Made by a program: the position numbers and the translations under genes. A stretch of DNA of 64,000 nt from an uncultured Acidobacteriaceae bacterium (GTDB lineage: Bacteria > Acidobacteriota > Terriglobia > Terriglobales > Acidobacteriaceae), in the NCBI GenBank assembly GCA_903842065.1, contig CAIMKZ010000100.1, positions 62,001 through 126,000 of the forward strand, in the 5' to 3' direction. This document shows positions 15,786 through 24,540 of this stretch, one piece after another; within the stretch, counting starts at the first letter, position 1, and every line of letters starts with the position of its first letter. The notes below the pieces were generated by a model. The model did not search any database and was not told the DNA's origin. It saw only the letters and a program-made list of their open reading frames with translations.

Positions 15786-15941
15786 ATGCCGAAGCGTACG
15801 TTTCAACCCAACCGCCACCGCCGCGTCAAGACGCATGGTTTCCGCGCGCGCATGAAGACCAAGTCCGGCGCAGCCGTTCTCAACCGCCGCCGTGCCATGG
15901 GCCGCAAACGCGTCAGCGTCAGCGCCGGATTCCGCGACTAG
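15786..15941 (+). CDS. rpmH: 50S ribosomal protein L34
   Basis: 51-aa very basic protein of the large ribosomal subunit: [22 protein letters not shown], then [17 protein letters not shown]. The whole family signature is present. Start at ATG 15786. First gene of the conserved rpmH-rnpA-yidD-yidC cluster. dnaA is not adjacent, so this locus need not mark the replication origin. Confidence 0.97.
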   Translation: MPKRTFQPNRHRRVKTHGFRARMKTKSGAAVLNRRRAMGRKRVSVSAGFRD

Positions 15942-15997
15942 TTCTTCCCGCCGATTCGGCTGCGCCGAACGACCAAGAGCTGCGGCCGAGCTTCAAT

Positions 15998-16414
15998 ATG
16001 AACTCCCTTTCCAAGCAGGCGCCTCACTCGAGCCAGTCTCTGGCCGGGGTGCGCCTGCGTCGTCACGCCGACTATCAGCGGGCCTATGCCGCCGGGCGCA
16101 AGCGCCAGTCCGCCTCGATGAGCTGGTTTCTGGCCCCCCAATCCAAGGACTTTCCCGCCTTCGGACCCCGCGTCGGCCTCACCGTCGGCAAGGTACTCGG
16201 CAAGGCCCACGACCGCAACCGCATCAAGCGCCGCATGCGCGAGGTTCTGCGCCGCCACGTCGAGCTGTTGCCCGCGGGTTTCGACCTGATCCTGCACCCC
16301 CGCCGCACGCTGCTTACGATCGAGTTCGCGCGGCTCGAGGCCGAGATCGTCCGCATTCTGGAACAGGCCCGCGTGGAAGCCGCCAAGCTCGCCCAGCCGC
16401 AAGGCCAGTCATGA
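15998..16414 (+). CDS. rnpA: Ribonuclease P protein component
   Basis: 138-aa basic protein that binds the catalytic RNase P RNA and tRNA precursors. Core motifs: [45 protein letters not shown] (the RNR RNA-binding helix) and [10 protein letters not shown]- and C-terminal extensions are a little longer than in E. coli. It overlaps yidD by 4 nt. Confidence 0.95.
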   Translation: MNSLSKQAPHSSQSLAGVRLRRHADYQRAYAAGRKRQSASMSWFLAPQSKDFPAFGPRVGLTVGKVLGKAHDRNRIKRRMREVLRRHVELLPAGFDLILHPRRTLLTIEFARLEAEIVRILEQARVEAAKLAQPQGQS

Positions 16415-16659
16415 CCCGCCTGCTGCTCACCCTGCTCGCCTTCTACAAGCGCTGGCTCTCGCCCGCCGTTCACTCTGTCGGCATGGCAAACTGCAAGTTT
16501 CTGCCCAGCTGTTCGGAGTACGCCGCTCAGGCCATCCATATCCACGGTCCCCTGCGCGGATTGGCGCTAGCGGCCTGGCGGTTGCTGCGCTGCCACCCCT
16601 TCACGCCCGGAGGCCTGGACCCCGTGCCGCCGCGCAAAGATCAACGCAACGCTCTCTGA
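16411..16659 (+). CDS. yidD: Membrane protein insertion efficiency factor YidD
   Basis: 82-aa protein with the family signature [34 protein letters not shown] and [17 protein letters not shown]. It is thought to assist YidC in membrane insertion. Its start overlaps the rnpA stop (ATGA). Confidence 0.94.
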   Translation: MTRLLLTLLAFYKRWLSPAVHSVGMANCKFLPSCSEYAAQAIHIHGPLRGLALAAWRLLRCHPFTPGGLDPVPPRKDQRNAL

Positions 16660-16720
16660 GCCATTACCATAGGAAAAGGCGGCCTAGCGGCTGTCGTTCA
16701 ATATCACAGGATGTATCCCT

Positions 16721-18574
16721 TTGCCTGAAATTAAGAACCCGAATGCTCAATCCGGCGGCCCCGGCGGCGGCGGCAACAGCACCAGCTCCACCGTGCTTAT
16801 CTGGCTTGTACTGCTGGTCGGTTTCCTCGCTTACCAGACCTTCTACAACAAGCCCAAGCCCGAGCCGACCCAGCAGCCGGCCCAGAACCAGAGCCAGCAG
16901 ACGGCGCAGCCAGCAGCGCCCGCTGCCACAGTGCCCCAGCCGGCCGCTGCCATAGCCGCACCTGCCGCGCAGGCCTCTGGAGTCTCCGCGCAGGCCGAGT
17001 CCATCACTGCGGTTGAGAACGATCTCTACCGCATCGAGATCTCAAACCGCGGCGCGCAGGTTCTGCACTGGATCCTGAAGAAGTACAACACCACCGACGG
17101 CAAGCCCCTCGATCTGGTTCAGCCCCAGTTGGCGAAGTTCGGTCTGCCGCTCTCGCTCTACACCTACGAGGCCGGTCTGACCCAGCAGCTCAACGGCGCG
17201 CTCTATCAGGTCACGGTAGAGGGAGCGCAGGCTGGGGGCGTGGTGCACGCTCCGGCGACGCTCGTCTTTCACTACGCGGCGAGCGGCATCGATGCGGTCA
17301 AGAGCATCCATTTCGACTCTTCGTATCTGGTCGACATCTCCACCGCGGTGCGCCGTAACGGTACGCCGGTCCGCACGCTGGTCCAGTGGCCCGCAGGTCT
17401 GGGCGACATGGAAGAGTTCCTGCCCAACTCGACGACCCGCGCGGTGGTGCGCACCTCGGCCACCTCGCAGTATGTGACCGAGATCAATGGCAAGCAGGAG
17501 ACGACGTCCGCCTCGAAGGTTAGCGGGAACGCAACCTTTGAGCAGCCCTTTGGCTATGCGGCCATCATGGACCTCTATTTTGCGGCCGCCTTCCTGCCCA
17601 CCAACCCCGAGCGCACAACAGTCGTCACGCTGCACAACTCCCTCGACGTGCTCTCAAATCTGAGCGACACCGCAAGCAGCAAGACGCCGGCCGACGTGAT
17701 CGGCCTGGCTGTGGGTGACTCGAGCGGCGAAAACCACCTCCGCCTCTACGCTGGCCCCAAGGCCACCGAGATTCTCACCACCATCCACGCCATCGGCGCA
17801 GGCGGACGGGCCGACGGTCCCTCGCTTGAGTCGCTCATCCAGTACGGCTGGCTCACCGTAATCGCCAAGCCCCTTTACTGGGCGCTGCACATCATCAAAG
17901 ATGCGCTGGGCGCCGGCATCTACAACTGGGGCTGGGCCATCATCATCGTCACGGTCATCTTCAATCTGGCCATGATGCCCACTCGCTTCATGATGATGCG
18001 CTCGTCGCTCAAGATGATGCGCATCCAACCCAAGGTCGAGGCCATCAAGCGCCGCTTCGCGCACCTGAAGATGAACGACCCCAAGCGCAGCGAGATGAAC
18101 GCCGAGATGATGGCGCTCTACAAGACCGAGGGCGTGAACATGTACGGCAGCTGCCTGCCCATGCTGGTGCAGATGCCGCTCTTCTTCGCCTACTATCGCG
18201 TTCTGGGCAACGCCATTGAGCTGCGCCAGGCGCAGTGGTTCTGGCTGCACGATCTGTCGATGCCCGATCCGATCTACCTGCTGCCGATCCTCATCATCGT
18301 CTCGATGCTCGTGATCCAGCTCATTACGCCTTCGCCGGGCATGGATCCGGCGCAGCGGCGCATGATGGCCATCATGATGCCGGCCATCTTCGGCTTCTCG
18401 ATGCTGCACTTTGCCTCGGGCCTGGCGCTCTACTGGGGCACCGGTAACGTCATCAACCTGGCATTGCAGCTGAGTATCAACAGGTCCAGCTACGGCCGCG
18501 AGATGAAGGCCATTGCCGCCAAGAAAGCCGCCAAACAGTCCGGCGGCACAAAGACAATACAGGGCAAGCGCTAG
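16721..18574 (+). CDS. yidC: Membrane protein insertase YidC
   Basis: 617-aa inner-membrane insertase of the Gram-negative type. The first helix (TVLIWLVLLVGFLAYQTFY) is followed by a Gln/Pro/Ala-rich linker, a large periplasmic beta domain (about 90-380) and the conserved core with WGWAIIIVTVIFNLAMMPTRF and the helices up to LYWGTGNVINLALQ. Initiation appears to be at TTG 16721, with ACAGGATG as a weak ribosome site; no in-frame ATG precedes the first helix. The C-terminus is basic (KKAAKQSGGTKTIQGKR), as expected for ribosome contact. Confidence 0.96.
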   Translation: MPEIKNPNAQSGGPGGGGNSTSSTVLIWLVLLVGFLAYQTFYNKPKPEPTQQPAQNQSQQTAQPAAPAATVPQPAAAIAAPAAQASGVSAQAESITAVENDLYRIEISNRGAQVLHWILKKYNTTDGKPLDLVQPQLAKFGLPLSLYTYEAGLTQQLNGALYQVTVEGAQAGGVVHAPATLVFHYAASGIDAVKSIHFDSSYLVDISTAVRRNGTPVRTLVQWPAGLGDMEEFLPNSTTRAVVRTSATSQYVTEINGKQETTSASKVSGNATFEQPFGYAAIMDLYFAAAFLPTNPERTTVVTLHNSLDVLSNLSDTASSKTPADVIGLAVGDSSGENHLRLYAGPKATEILTTIHAIGAGGRADGPSLESLIQYGWLTVIAKPLYWALHIIKDALGAGIYNWGWAIIIVTVIFNLAMMPTRFMMMRSSLKMMRIQPKVEAIKRRFAHLKMNDPKRSEMNAEMMALYKTEGVNMYGSCLPMLVQMPLFFAYYRVLGNAIELRQAQWFWLHDLSMPDPIYLLPILIIVSMLVIQLITPSPGMDPAQRRMMAIMMPAIFGFSMLHFASGLALYWGTGNVINLALQLSINRSSYGREMKAIAAKKAAKQSGGTKTIQGKR

Positions 18575-18599
18575 ACGACATCGCGCGTACCAACACACA

Positions 18600-18627
18600 A
18601 GGGCCGGCAGCTCACGCTGCCGGCCCT
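18600..18627 (+). terminator. Terminator after yidC
   Basis: Perfect 11-bp stem AGGGCCGGCAG / CTGCCGGCCCT with loop CTCACG, followed by ATTCGTTTCG. It ends the rpmH-yidC operon. Confidence 0.8.
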
Positions 18628-18665
18628 ATTCGTTTCGTACGCGCCGATGCGCAGAGAGTCTTTCC

Positions 18666-18907
18666 CTAGGTTGTATCGACATATAGGGGTGGATGGCGTT
18701 GCGAGAGAAAATTGGCTCAAGCTAGGCGGAGTCCGAAGGCTTTGGTGGCTCCAAGGTCGAGGACGAGTCGCCGCGGCGACACGCATGAGCCAATTTTCCC
18801 CGCAACCCGAAGGGACGGGGCCGATTTTGCCGATCTCCGCGTCGCTCCTCGCTCTCGACGAAAATCGGCTCCCGGCGCCGCCATCCCTATATGGCGATAC
18901 AACCTAG
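18666..18907. mobile_element. MITE-like structured element with terminal inverted repeats
   Basis: The 242-bp segment is bounded by terminal inverted repeats. Left: CTAGGTTGTATCGACATATA then GGGG; right, inverted: CTAGGTTGTATCGCCATATA then GGG. They share 22 of 23 positions. Inside are further stems: AAAATTGGCTCA near 18708-18719 with TGAGCCAATTTT near 18786-18797 (flanks also pair), the palindrome GTCGCCGCGGCGAC near 18767-18780, and GCCGATTTT (18820) with AAAATCGGC (18861). There is no transposase. TA just inside each CTAG end would suit TA-target duplication of IS630/Tc1-like transposases (inference). Confidence 0.7.
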
Positions 18908-19389
18908 TCCTTCAGCCCCGTGGTCCCTTTGAGGTGGCTTGTATCCACCGGTTCGGGATCCTCGTAGTCCTTGAACTGTGGCAGCCCGGCGCGCAAGCCG
19001 CTCCAGCCCTCGGCCACCACAATGCTGTTCTGCGCGTTGCCCGGCTGGTAGCGCACCGAACAGGGGAACCCCACGCGCACCTCGGCTGGATCAACGATTC
19101 CCTTCAGTGCCGTAATGTCTTGTGGGCAGGTGTAGTCCACACCGCCGATGCGGTAGTTAAAGACCAGCAGGATGAGCGTGCGGCCGTCCTCGGCTTCCAT
19201 CTCGACGAGGTCCAGCAGCATTCCGTCCACCAGCCGCCCGGACTGCACCAGCTGGAGCCGCCGCCGCTGTTCGATCTCATCTGCCGTCAGCCGGGTACGG
19301 AAGAGCAGCCACGCGAGTGTGGCGCATACAGCGATGCCTCCAGCCACCAGCGCCGCCATCTCCCAGTCGATCCTGCCGAGCCCGTTCAT
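18904..19389 (-). CDS. Hypothetical single-pass membrane protein
   Basis: 161-aa protein with one N-terminal helix (AALVAGGIAVCATLAWLLF) followed by a soluble domain (LVQSGRLVDGMLLDLVEMEAEDGRTLILLVFNYRIGGVDYTCPQDI), probably a small beta fold. I do not recognise a family. Its TAG stop (18904-18906) lies inside the CTAG end of the MITE-like element, so the element abuts the gene end. Either insertion occurred at the stop codon without loss, or the tail was altered. Divergent from hslV. Confidence 0.6.
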   Translation of the reverse strand: MNGLGRIDWEMAALVAGGIAVCATLAWLLFRTRLTADEIEQRRRLQLVQSGRLVDGMLLDLVEMEAEDGRTLILLVFNYRIGGVDYTCPQDITALKGIVDPAEVRVGFPCSVRYQPGNAQNSIVVAEGWSGLRAGLPQFKDYEDPEPVDTSHLKGTTGLKD

Positions 19390-19513
19390 GCCTGTTCAGC
19401 CGCCGTATTCCAGTATCAAGGTTTGATTATCGCAGGTCGGTTCCCGCGCCATCGATGCGCTACGGCACTGCCCGGCCCGCAAGGCCCTGCTCACTGTTTA
19501 TCGGCAGATGGTC

Positions 19514-19519
19514 CTATAC
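19514..19519 (+). promoter_or_regulatory. -10 TATACT upstream of hslV
   Basis: TATACT lies 84 nt before the hslV GTG. It is a good -10 match in the 214-bp divergent region; the -35 is weak. Confidence 0.4.
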
Positions 19520-19603
19520 TGAACACTGCGCCGGCAAAGACGCGGACTTTCCCATGCTCCTAGTCCGCCCGCGCCGGCAGCCTCTTTCAGCCCGAGGAGT
19601 ATC

Positions 19604-20149
19604 GTGAGCCAGCCCCGCCGCATCCGTTCCACCACCGTCATCTGCGTCCGCCGCAACGGTCAGGTCGTTATGGCCGCCGACGGACAGGTCACGCTCGGCG
19701 ACCACGTGCTGAAGCACTCGGCGCGCAAGATCCGCCGCCTCTACCAGGACAAGATTCTGGCGGGATTCGCCGGCTCCACGGCCGACGCCTTCAACCTGTT
19801 CACGCGGTTCGAGTCCAAGCTGGAGCAGTACGCCGGCAACCTGAACCGCGCGGCAGTAGAACTTGCCAAAGACTGGCGCACCGACAAGATGCTGCGCAAC
19901 CTCGAGGCCCTGCTGCTGGTCGCCGACAAGGGCCAGACCTTCCTGATCTCCGGGCAGGGCGATGTGATCGATCCCGACGAGGCTCTGGCTGCAATCGGTT
20001 CCGGCGGCTCCTACGCTACCGCCGCAGCGCGCGCTCTCATGGAGAACACTGAACTTTCAGCTCGCGAGATCGCCGAGAAGGCAATGAAGATCGCTGCCGA
20101 TATCTGCATCTATACGAATGACCATATCCTCGTCGAGGAGCTGGCGTAG
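19604..20149 (+). CDS. hslV: ATP-dependent protease proteolytic subunit HslV
   Basis: 181-aa peptidase of the HslUV proteasome-like complex. The catalytic N-terminal threonine is expected at the [10 protein letters not shown] motif, so the first nine residues (MSQPRRIRS) would be a propeptide removed on maturation; E. coli removes only Met. [35 protein letters not shown] and [14 protein letters not shown] are all present. GTG start after CGAGGAG. hslU is not directly next: a gene of other origin lies between. Confidence 0.96.
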   Translation: MSQPRRIRSTTVICVRRNGQVVMAADGQVTLGDHVLKHSARKIRRLYQDKILAGFAGSTADAFNLFTRFESKLEQYAGNLNRAAVELAKDWRTDKMLRNLEALLLVADKGQTFLISGQGDVIDPDEALAAIGSGGSYATAAARALMENTELSAREIAEKAMKIAADICIYTNDHILVEELA

Positions 20150-20194
20150 AAGGTAGTCCTTTGGGCCCTGGTTTTTCCAGCTCGGTTGCGAGGT

Positions 20195-21196
20195 ATGAGT
20201 ATGCAAGTCAAAATGAAGCCTGAGCCCATGGTTATATTTGAAGGAAAAGTGAGCGATTGGTCTGAGCACGCGCCTATGCTCATGAACGAAGAAGCAAACG
20301 CTTTAGCCGATGAACTTGCAATCGAGCAGGCACGAAAAATAGGACTGTCTGAAGAGGAAATTGCCAAGTACTTACGAGGTTCAGAGATTCCTATTTCGGC
20401 GGAATATGTTTCATGCGTCGACGTTACTGGTTTAAGTGAAAATCTGGAACAGCTCACCAAATGTCTGTTTGGGCTAAGGGAAAAACTTGGAGTGATTGAT
20501 TGGGGGCCTATCTCACGTTATGCAAGAGAGAAGCTAACCCAAGAAGCAGGAAATGAATTCCTCCTTTGTTGTCTCCTGGATTACCAGTCCAAAGCTGATG
20601 CAGCGTGGAAACGAGCCTCATCCTTTTTCCGATCCCAATCAGAGGAAAATCGGCGGGAACTGTGGAAGATGATCGCCTCGATGCCGGAGAAAGAATGGAG
20701 ATCGGAAGATAATTTCAAGCGATGCAACCTCCATTGGATGCGACCCGCACATAACCGTCTTTGGAGAATCTCGCAATGTATTTGTATGTTTTTTGATGGA
20801 GACGCACGAAATATCTGGAAGGGTGAGTCTGTATTTGACGTTATGTGCCGACTTTATTACATCGGCGCAGGTGAGCAGATTGCCAGAATGATAGTCGGAG
20901 CTTTGAAAGACTGCAAATATCTTACGGGCAGAGGCGATGTAAAAGCTGATGTGCATATATGCAGAGTCCTTGGCAGGGCAAGCCGAGGCGAAGCGCTTTC
21001 GCCAATTTCCGTTCTAGCTCTTTCTCGGAAGATGTATCCTCAGGATCCTTGGCTTCTGGATTGGCCCCTATGGGAATTGGGACGATCAAAATGCGATGCA
21101 AAATCTCCTAATTGCAAGACCTGCGAAATCAGCCGTGTCTGTAGATACGCAATAGAACATCCGGTTCATTTGAAATCACTTCCTGACCCCGCCTAG
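20195..21196 (+). CDS. Divergent HhH-GPD (EndoIII-like) protein with 4Fe-4S motif
   Basis: 333-aa protein. The C-terminal 220 residues resemble endonuclease III/MutY-type base-excision glycosylases. A helix FLLCCLLDYQSKADAAW (122-138) aligns with the LLSAQ helix. The helix-hairpin-helix is IGAGEQIARM (223-232). ADVHICRVLGR (251-261) carries the catalytic Asp (D252). Cysteines 300, 307, 310 and 316 form C-X6-C-X2-C-X5-C, the EndoIII cluster spacing. The lysine of bifunctional enzymes is replaced by Gln228, so any activity may be monofunctional or binding only. The N-terminal 100 residues match nothing I know. The DNA is clearly AT-richer than hslV and hslU, suggesting transfer. Confidence 0.72.
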   Translation: MSMQVKMKPEPMVIFEGKVSDWSEHAPMLMNEEANALADELAIEQARKIGLSEEEIAKYLRGSEIPISAEYVSCVDVTGLSENLEQLTKCLFGLREKLGVIDWGPISRYAREKLTQEAGNEFLLCCLLDYQSKADAAWKRASSFFRSQSEENRRELWKMIASMPEKEWRSEDNFKRCNLHWMRPAHNRLWRISQCICMFFDGDARNIWKGESVFDVMCRLYYIGAGEQIARMIVGALKDCKYLTGRGDVKADVHICRVLGRASRGEALSPISVLALSRKMYPQDPWLLDWPLWELGRSKCDAKSPNCKTCEISRVCRYAIEHPVHLKSLPDPA

Positions 21197-21234
21197 GAGT
21201 CCCTGTCAGGATTTAGGATCAAACCAAGAGAATA

Positions 21235-22737
21235 ATGGCCATATACCTCCCAGCATCCGCCGAAGAACAGGACGTCTCGCTCGACGAGCTCACCCCGCGC
21301 GAGATCGTTGCCGCGCTCGACAAACACGTTGTCGGCCAGAGAGCCGCCAAGCGCGCTGTTGCAATCGCGTTGAGAAACCGCCAGCGCCGCCAGAAGCTTC
21401 CCCCCGACATCGCCGACGACATCATGCCCAAGAACATCATCATGATCGGGCCGACGGGCGTGGGCAAAACCGAGATTGCGCGCAGACTTGCCAAGCTCAC
21501 CAACTCCCCATTTCTGAAGGTTGAGGCCTCAAAGTTTACCGAGGTGGGCTACGTGGGCCGCGATGTCGAATCGATCGTTCGCGACCTGGTCGAGATTTCG
21601 ATCGACATGGTTCGCGAAGAGCGGCTCGAAGAGGTTGAGGACCGCGCCGAGATGAACGCCGAGGAGCGGCTGCTCGATCTGCTGCTGCCGCCGCCACCCG
21701 CTCCTGCGCCGGGCCTGGAGGGTCAGCTCAAGCTCCCCGAGGCGGACAGCCACCAGCGTTCCCGGGAAAAACTCCGCGCGCAGTTCCGCGATGGCAAGCT
21801 CGACGACCGCATGGTCGAGCTCGACGTGCGCGAGCGCAACACGCCCCAACTGGGCATCATCTCCGGCCAGAACATGGAAGACATGGAGATGAACCTCAAG
21901 GACATGCTCCCCAACATCTTCGGCGGCAGCTCCAAAAAGAAGAAGATGAAGGTCGAGGACGCCTTCGACTACCTGGTGCAGGAAGAAGAGGGCCGGCTCA
22001 TCGACATGGACACGGTGACGCGGGCAGCCGTTGATCGCGTCGAGTCGAACGGCATCGTGTTTCTGGATGAGATCGACAAGATCGCCGGCCGCGAGGGCGG
22101 CCACGGTCCCGACGTTTCCCGCGAAGGCGTGCAGCGCGACATTCTGCCCATCGTCGAAGGCACCACGGTCAATACCCGCTACGGAATGGTCCGCACCGAC
22201 CACATTCTCTTCATTGCGGCAGGCGCGTTCCACGTTTCAAAGCCCAGCGACCTGATCCCCGAGCTGCAGGGCCGCTTCCCGATTCGCGTCGAGCTGCAAT
22301 CGCTCACCGTCGAGGACTTTCTGCGCATCCTGACCGAGCCCAAGGCCTCGCTGACCAAGCAGTACACGGCATTGCTTGAGACCGAAGGCGTGCGCCTCGA
22401 GTTTTCGCCCGAGGCCCTGCGCGAGATGGCCGAGTTCGCCTTCAAGGTGAACGAGCAGACCGAGAACATCGGCGCGCGCCGGTTGCACACCATCATGGAG
22501 CGCGTGCTGGAGGACGTTAGCTTCCTCGCTCCCGACGTTGCGCGCCGCGCGCCCGAAGGCGAATCCTCTGCCGCTCAGAAGGAGGCGCTTGAGAAGGATG
22601 CCTCCAACCCGCTGCCTTACATCGAGCGCACCACGCAATCCGGCCCGGAGAAGGTCTTTTTGATCGACGCCGCATACGTCAAGCAGATGGTGGCGGATAT
22701 CGTGAAGGATCAGGATTTGAGCCGGTATATTCTGTAG
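21235..22737 (+). CDS. hslU: ATP-dependent protease ATPase subunit HslU
   Basis: 500-aa AAA+ unfoldase feeding HslV. Walker A is [15 protein letters not shown] and Walker [12 protein letters not shown]. The pore segment [13 protein letters not shown], the sensor/arginine block [16 protein letters not shown] and the C-terminal SRYIL that docks into HslV are all present. It is longer than the usual 440-460 residues because of extended I-domain and near-C-terminal ([22 protein letters not shown]) insertions. Separated from hslV by the HhH-GPD gene. Confidence 0.96.
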   Translation: MAIYLPASAEEQDVSLDELTPREIVAALDKHVVGQRAAKRAVAIALRNRQRRQKLPPDIADDIMPKNIIMIGPTGVGKTEIARRLAKLTNSPFLKVEASKFTEVGYVGRDVESIVRDLVEISIDMVREERLEEVEDRAEMNAEERLLDLLLPPPPAPAPGLEGQLKLPEADSHQRSREKLRAQFRDGKLDDRMVELDVRERNTPQLGIISGQNMEDMEMNLKDMLPNIFGGSSKKKKMKVEDAFDYLVQEEEGRLIDMDTVTRAAVDRVESNGIVFLDEIDKIAGREGGHGPDVSREGVQRDILPIVEGTTVNTRYGMVRTDHILFIAAGAFHVSKPSDLIPELQGRFPIRVELQSLTVEDFLRILTEPKASLTKQYTALLETEGVRLEFSPEALREMAEFAFKVNEQTENIGARRLHTIMERVLEDVSFLAPDVARRAPEGESSAAQKEALEKDASNPLPYIERTTQSGPEKVFLIDAAYVKQMVADIVKDQDLSRYIL

Positions 22738-22763
22738 CGCCTGCCGGCATCCAATTTTTGTGA

Positions 22764-22800
22764 CAAGCAACCCTGCGATTCTCCATCGCAGGGTTGCTTG
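22764..22800 (+). terminator. Terminator after hslU
   Basis: Perfect 15-bp stem CAAGCAACCCTGCGA / TCGCAGGGTTGCTTG with a 7-nt loop, followed by CTTTGT. Confidence 0.85.
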
Positions 22801-22870
22801 CTTTGTATGCTGCCCACCCAGCCCGGTCGCAAGGTAGGCAATTAAGAGAGAGCCACAATCTCCGATCCCA

Positions 22871-23695
22871 CTACTCCAGAAACTCCCGCACAAACCCGAT
22901 CTTGCTCTGCATCAACGCTTCGACCCCGCCGTCGAAGATCAGGCGGCCTTCGTCGAGCATGAGGAAGGTTGTGTTGGGGTCGGTCTGGCCTTTGGGCAGG
23001 GGCACGGCTTCGTTGCGCTGTTCGTCGAAGTGGTGGGAGCAAAGCAAGAAGGCGTCCTGAAGGCGGTGGGTGACCATCAGCGAGGGCGTGTGGTGCACGT
23101 CGCGCTCCTTCATCACCAGTTCCATGATGTGCGTGGAGGTGACTGGGTCGAGGCCGCCGGTGGGCGAGTCGTAAAGCACCAGTTCAGGGTTGTTGATGAG
23201 CGCGCGGGCGATGGCGACGCGGCGGCGCATTCCGCCGGATAGGCTTGAGGGAAAGAGCGAGAAGGTCTCTTCTAGGCCGACGAAGCGCAGCGCCTCATGG
23301 ACGCGGACGTCGATCTCCTCGCTGGAGATGGCGGGGTCCTGGAGGAGCTGGTAGGCGGTGTTGTCGCGGACCGAGAGGGAGTCAAAGAGCGCGCCCTCCT
23401 GAAAGACCATTCCGGTGCGGGCGCGCAGCGGGAAGAGCGCTTCCTCGGGCATACGGGTGATCTCTTCGCCGAAGACCCAGATGCTGCCCGCCTCGGGCCG
23501 GATGAGTCCGTTGACCACCTTGAGCAGCACGCTCTTGCCCACGCCCGCTGGCCCGAGCAGGACGCGGGTTTCGCCGGGGGCAACTGTGAAGGAGATGTCT
23601 TCGAGGATGGTGCGTCCGCCAAGCGTGACCGTGACGCCGGCAAACTCGATGACCGGCGAGGCGGCGCGCGAATCGCTGTTGTCGGTTGCTGTCAT
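22871..23695 (-). CDS. ABC transporter ATPase, MlaF-like
   Basis: 274-aa ATPase of a lipid-transport ABC system. Walker A is LLGPAGVGKSVLL, the signature SLSGGMRRRVAIARAL, Walker B LVLYDSPTGGLDP and the H-loop LMVTHRLQDAF. The Walker A has the GPAGVGKS variant. It pairs with the MlaE-type permease upstream, whose stop overlaps its start by 4 nt. The role inferred from the family is retrograde phospholipid transport keeping outer-membrane asymmetry. No MlaD substrate-binding protein is adjacent. Confidence 0.88.
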   Translation of the reverse strand: MTATDNSDSRAASPVIEFAGVTVTLGGRTILEDISFTVAPGETRVLLGPAGVGKSVLLKVVNGLIRPEAGSIWVFGEEITRMPEEALFPLRARTGMVFQEGALFDSLSVRDNTAYQLLQDPAISSEEIDVRVHEALRFVGLEETFSLFPSSLSGGMRRRVAIARALINNPELVLYDSPTGGLDPVTSTHIMELVMKERDVHHTPSLMVTHRLQDAFLLCSHHFDEQRNEAVPLPKGQTDPNTTFLMLDEGRLIFDGGVEALMQSKIGFVREFLE

Positions 23696-24471
23696 GCGGG
23701 AAAGATGCTGAGCAGCACGTGGGTGATGAGAAAGTCGATGGAGATGATGAGCACGGCCGAGGCGACCACGGCCTTGATGGTGGACTGGCCTACGCCCTGG
23801 GTGCCGCCCGTGGTTCTCATACCATAAAAGCAGCCGACCGAGCTGAGCAAGTAGCCGAAGAAGAGCGGCTTGACAGCGCCCTGCACAAGGTCAGAGAAGA
23901 TGATGTGCTCATAGGCCATGTGAAAGTACTGGGTGGCGTTCTGGTGGTTGAGGTAGACGGTGACCGCTGCGCCGCCGGCGATGCCGCAGGCGTCGGCAAC
24001 CACGGTGAGCAAGAGCAGCACCACGATGCTTGAGTAGATGCGCGGGGTGACGAGCTTGCGCAGTGGATCGACGCCGAGGGCGCGCATGGCATCGATCTGC
24101 TCGGTAACGATCATGGAGCCCAGCTCACTGGCCATTGAGGAGGCGTTGCGGCCCGATACCATGACGCCGGTCAACACTGGTCCCAGCTCGCGGATCATGG
24201 TGAGAGCCACAAACTCACCGGTGATGGCGGTGGCTCCAAAGTTGGCAAGCGTCTTGGCCGACTGGAGCGCGAGCACACCGCCGGTAAAGAAGCCCGAGAG
24301 CAGTACGATGGCAACCGAACCGACGCCGATGATGTCGGACTGGATGAGAAAATCCGTCCAGTAGATGGGCGGCCGGAAGATGTTGGTCATGGCCTTCCAC
24401 GCAAAGGCATGGTACTCCTGCATGGTGAGGACGATCTCTTTCGCGGTCCGTTCGATCCTGCTGATCGCCAT
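23692..24471 (-). CDS. ABC transporter permease, MlaE family
   Basis: 259-aa inner-membrane permease. Conserved MlaE segments are present: LSGFFTGGVLALQSAKTLANFGA, RELGPVLTGVMVSGRNASSMASELGSMIVTEQIDAMRALGVDP, and GCFYGMRTTGGTQGVGQSTIKAVVAS. Five or six helices are visible. It forms an operon with the ATPase gene that follows. The response-regulator gene ends upstream at 24541, 69 bp away on the same strand, so cotranscription is possible. Confidence 0.92.
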   Translation of the reverse strand: MAISRIERTAKEIVLTMQEYHAFAWKAMTNIFRPPIYWTDFLIQSDIIGVGSVAIVLLSGFFTGGVLALQSAKTLANFGATAITGEFVALTMIRELGPVLTGVMVSGRNASSMASELGSMIVTEQIDAMRALGVDPLRKLVTPRIYSSIVVLLLLTVVADACGIAGGAAVTVYLNHQNATQYFHMAYEHIIFSDLVQGAVKPLFFGYLLSSVGCFYGMRTTGGTQGVGQSTIKAVVASAVLIISIDFLITHVLLSIFPA

Positions 24472-24540
24472 GCGTGTGCCGGCCTCGGGCGGTGGAGTGT
24501 AGGCGCTTGTCCGTGGACAGGATAGCGCACTGGGCGGCTC

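Noticed and set aside
15660-18574. Replication origin next to rpmH
   Set aside because: rpmH often marks the origin, but dnaA is absent here and no DnaA-box cluster or AT-rich unwinding element is seen.
18712-19563. Plus-strand frame across the MITE-like element and the antisense of 18904-19389
   Set aside because: It begins inside a palindrome-rich element and continues as a shadow of the minus gene; no ribosome site or known domain.
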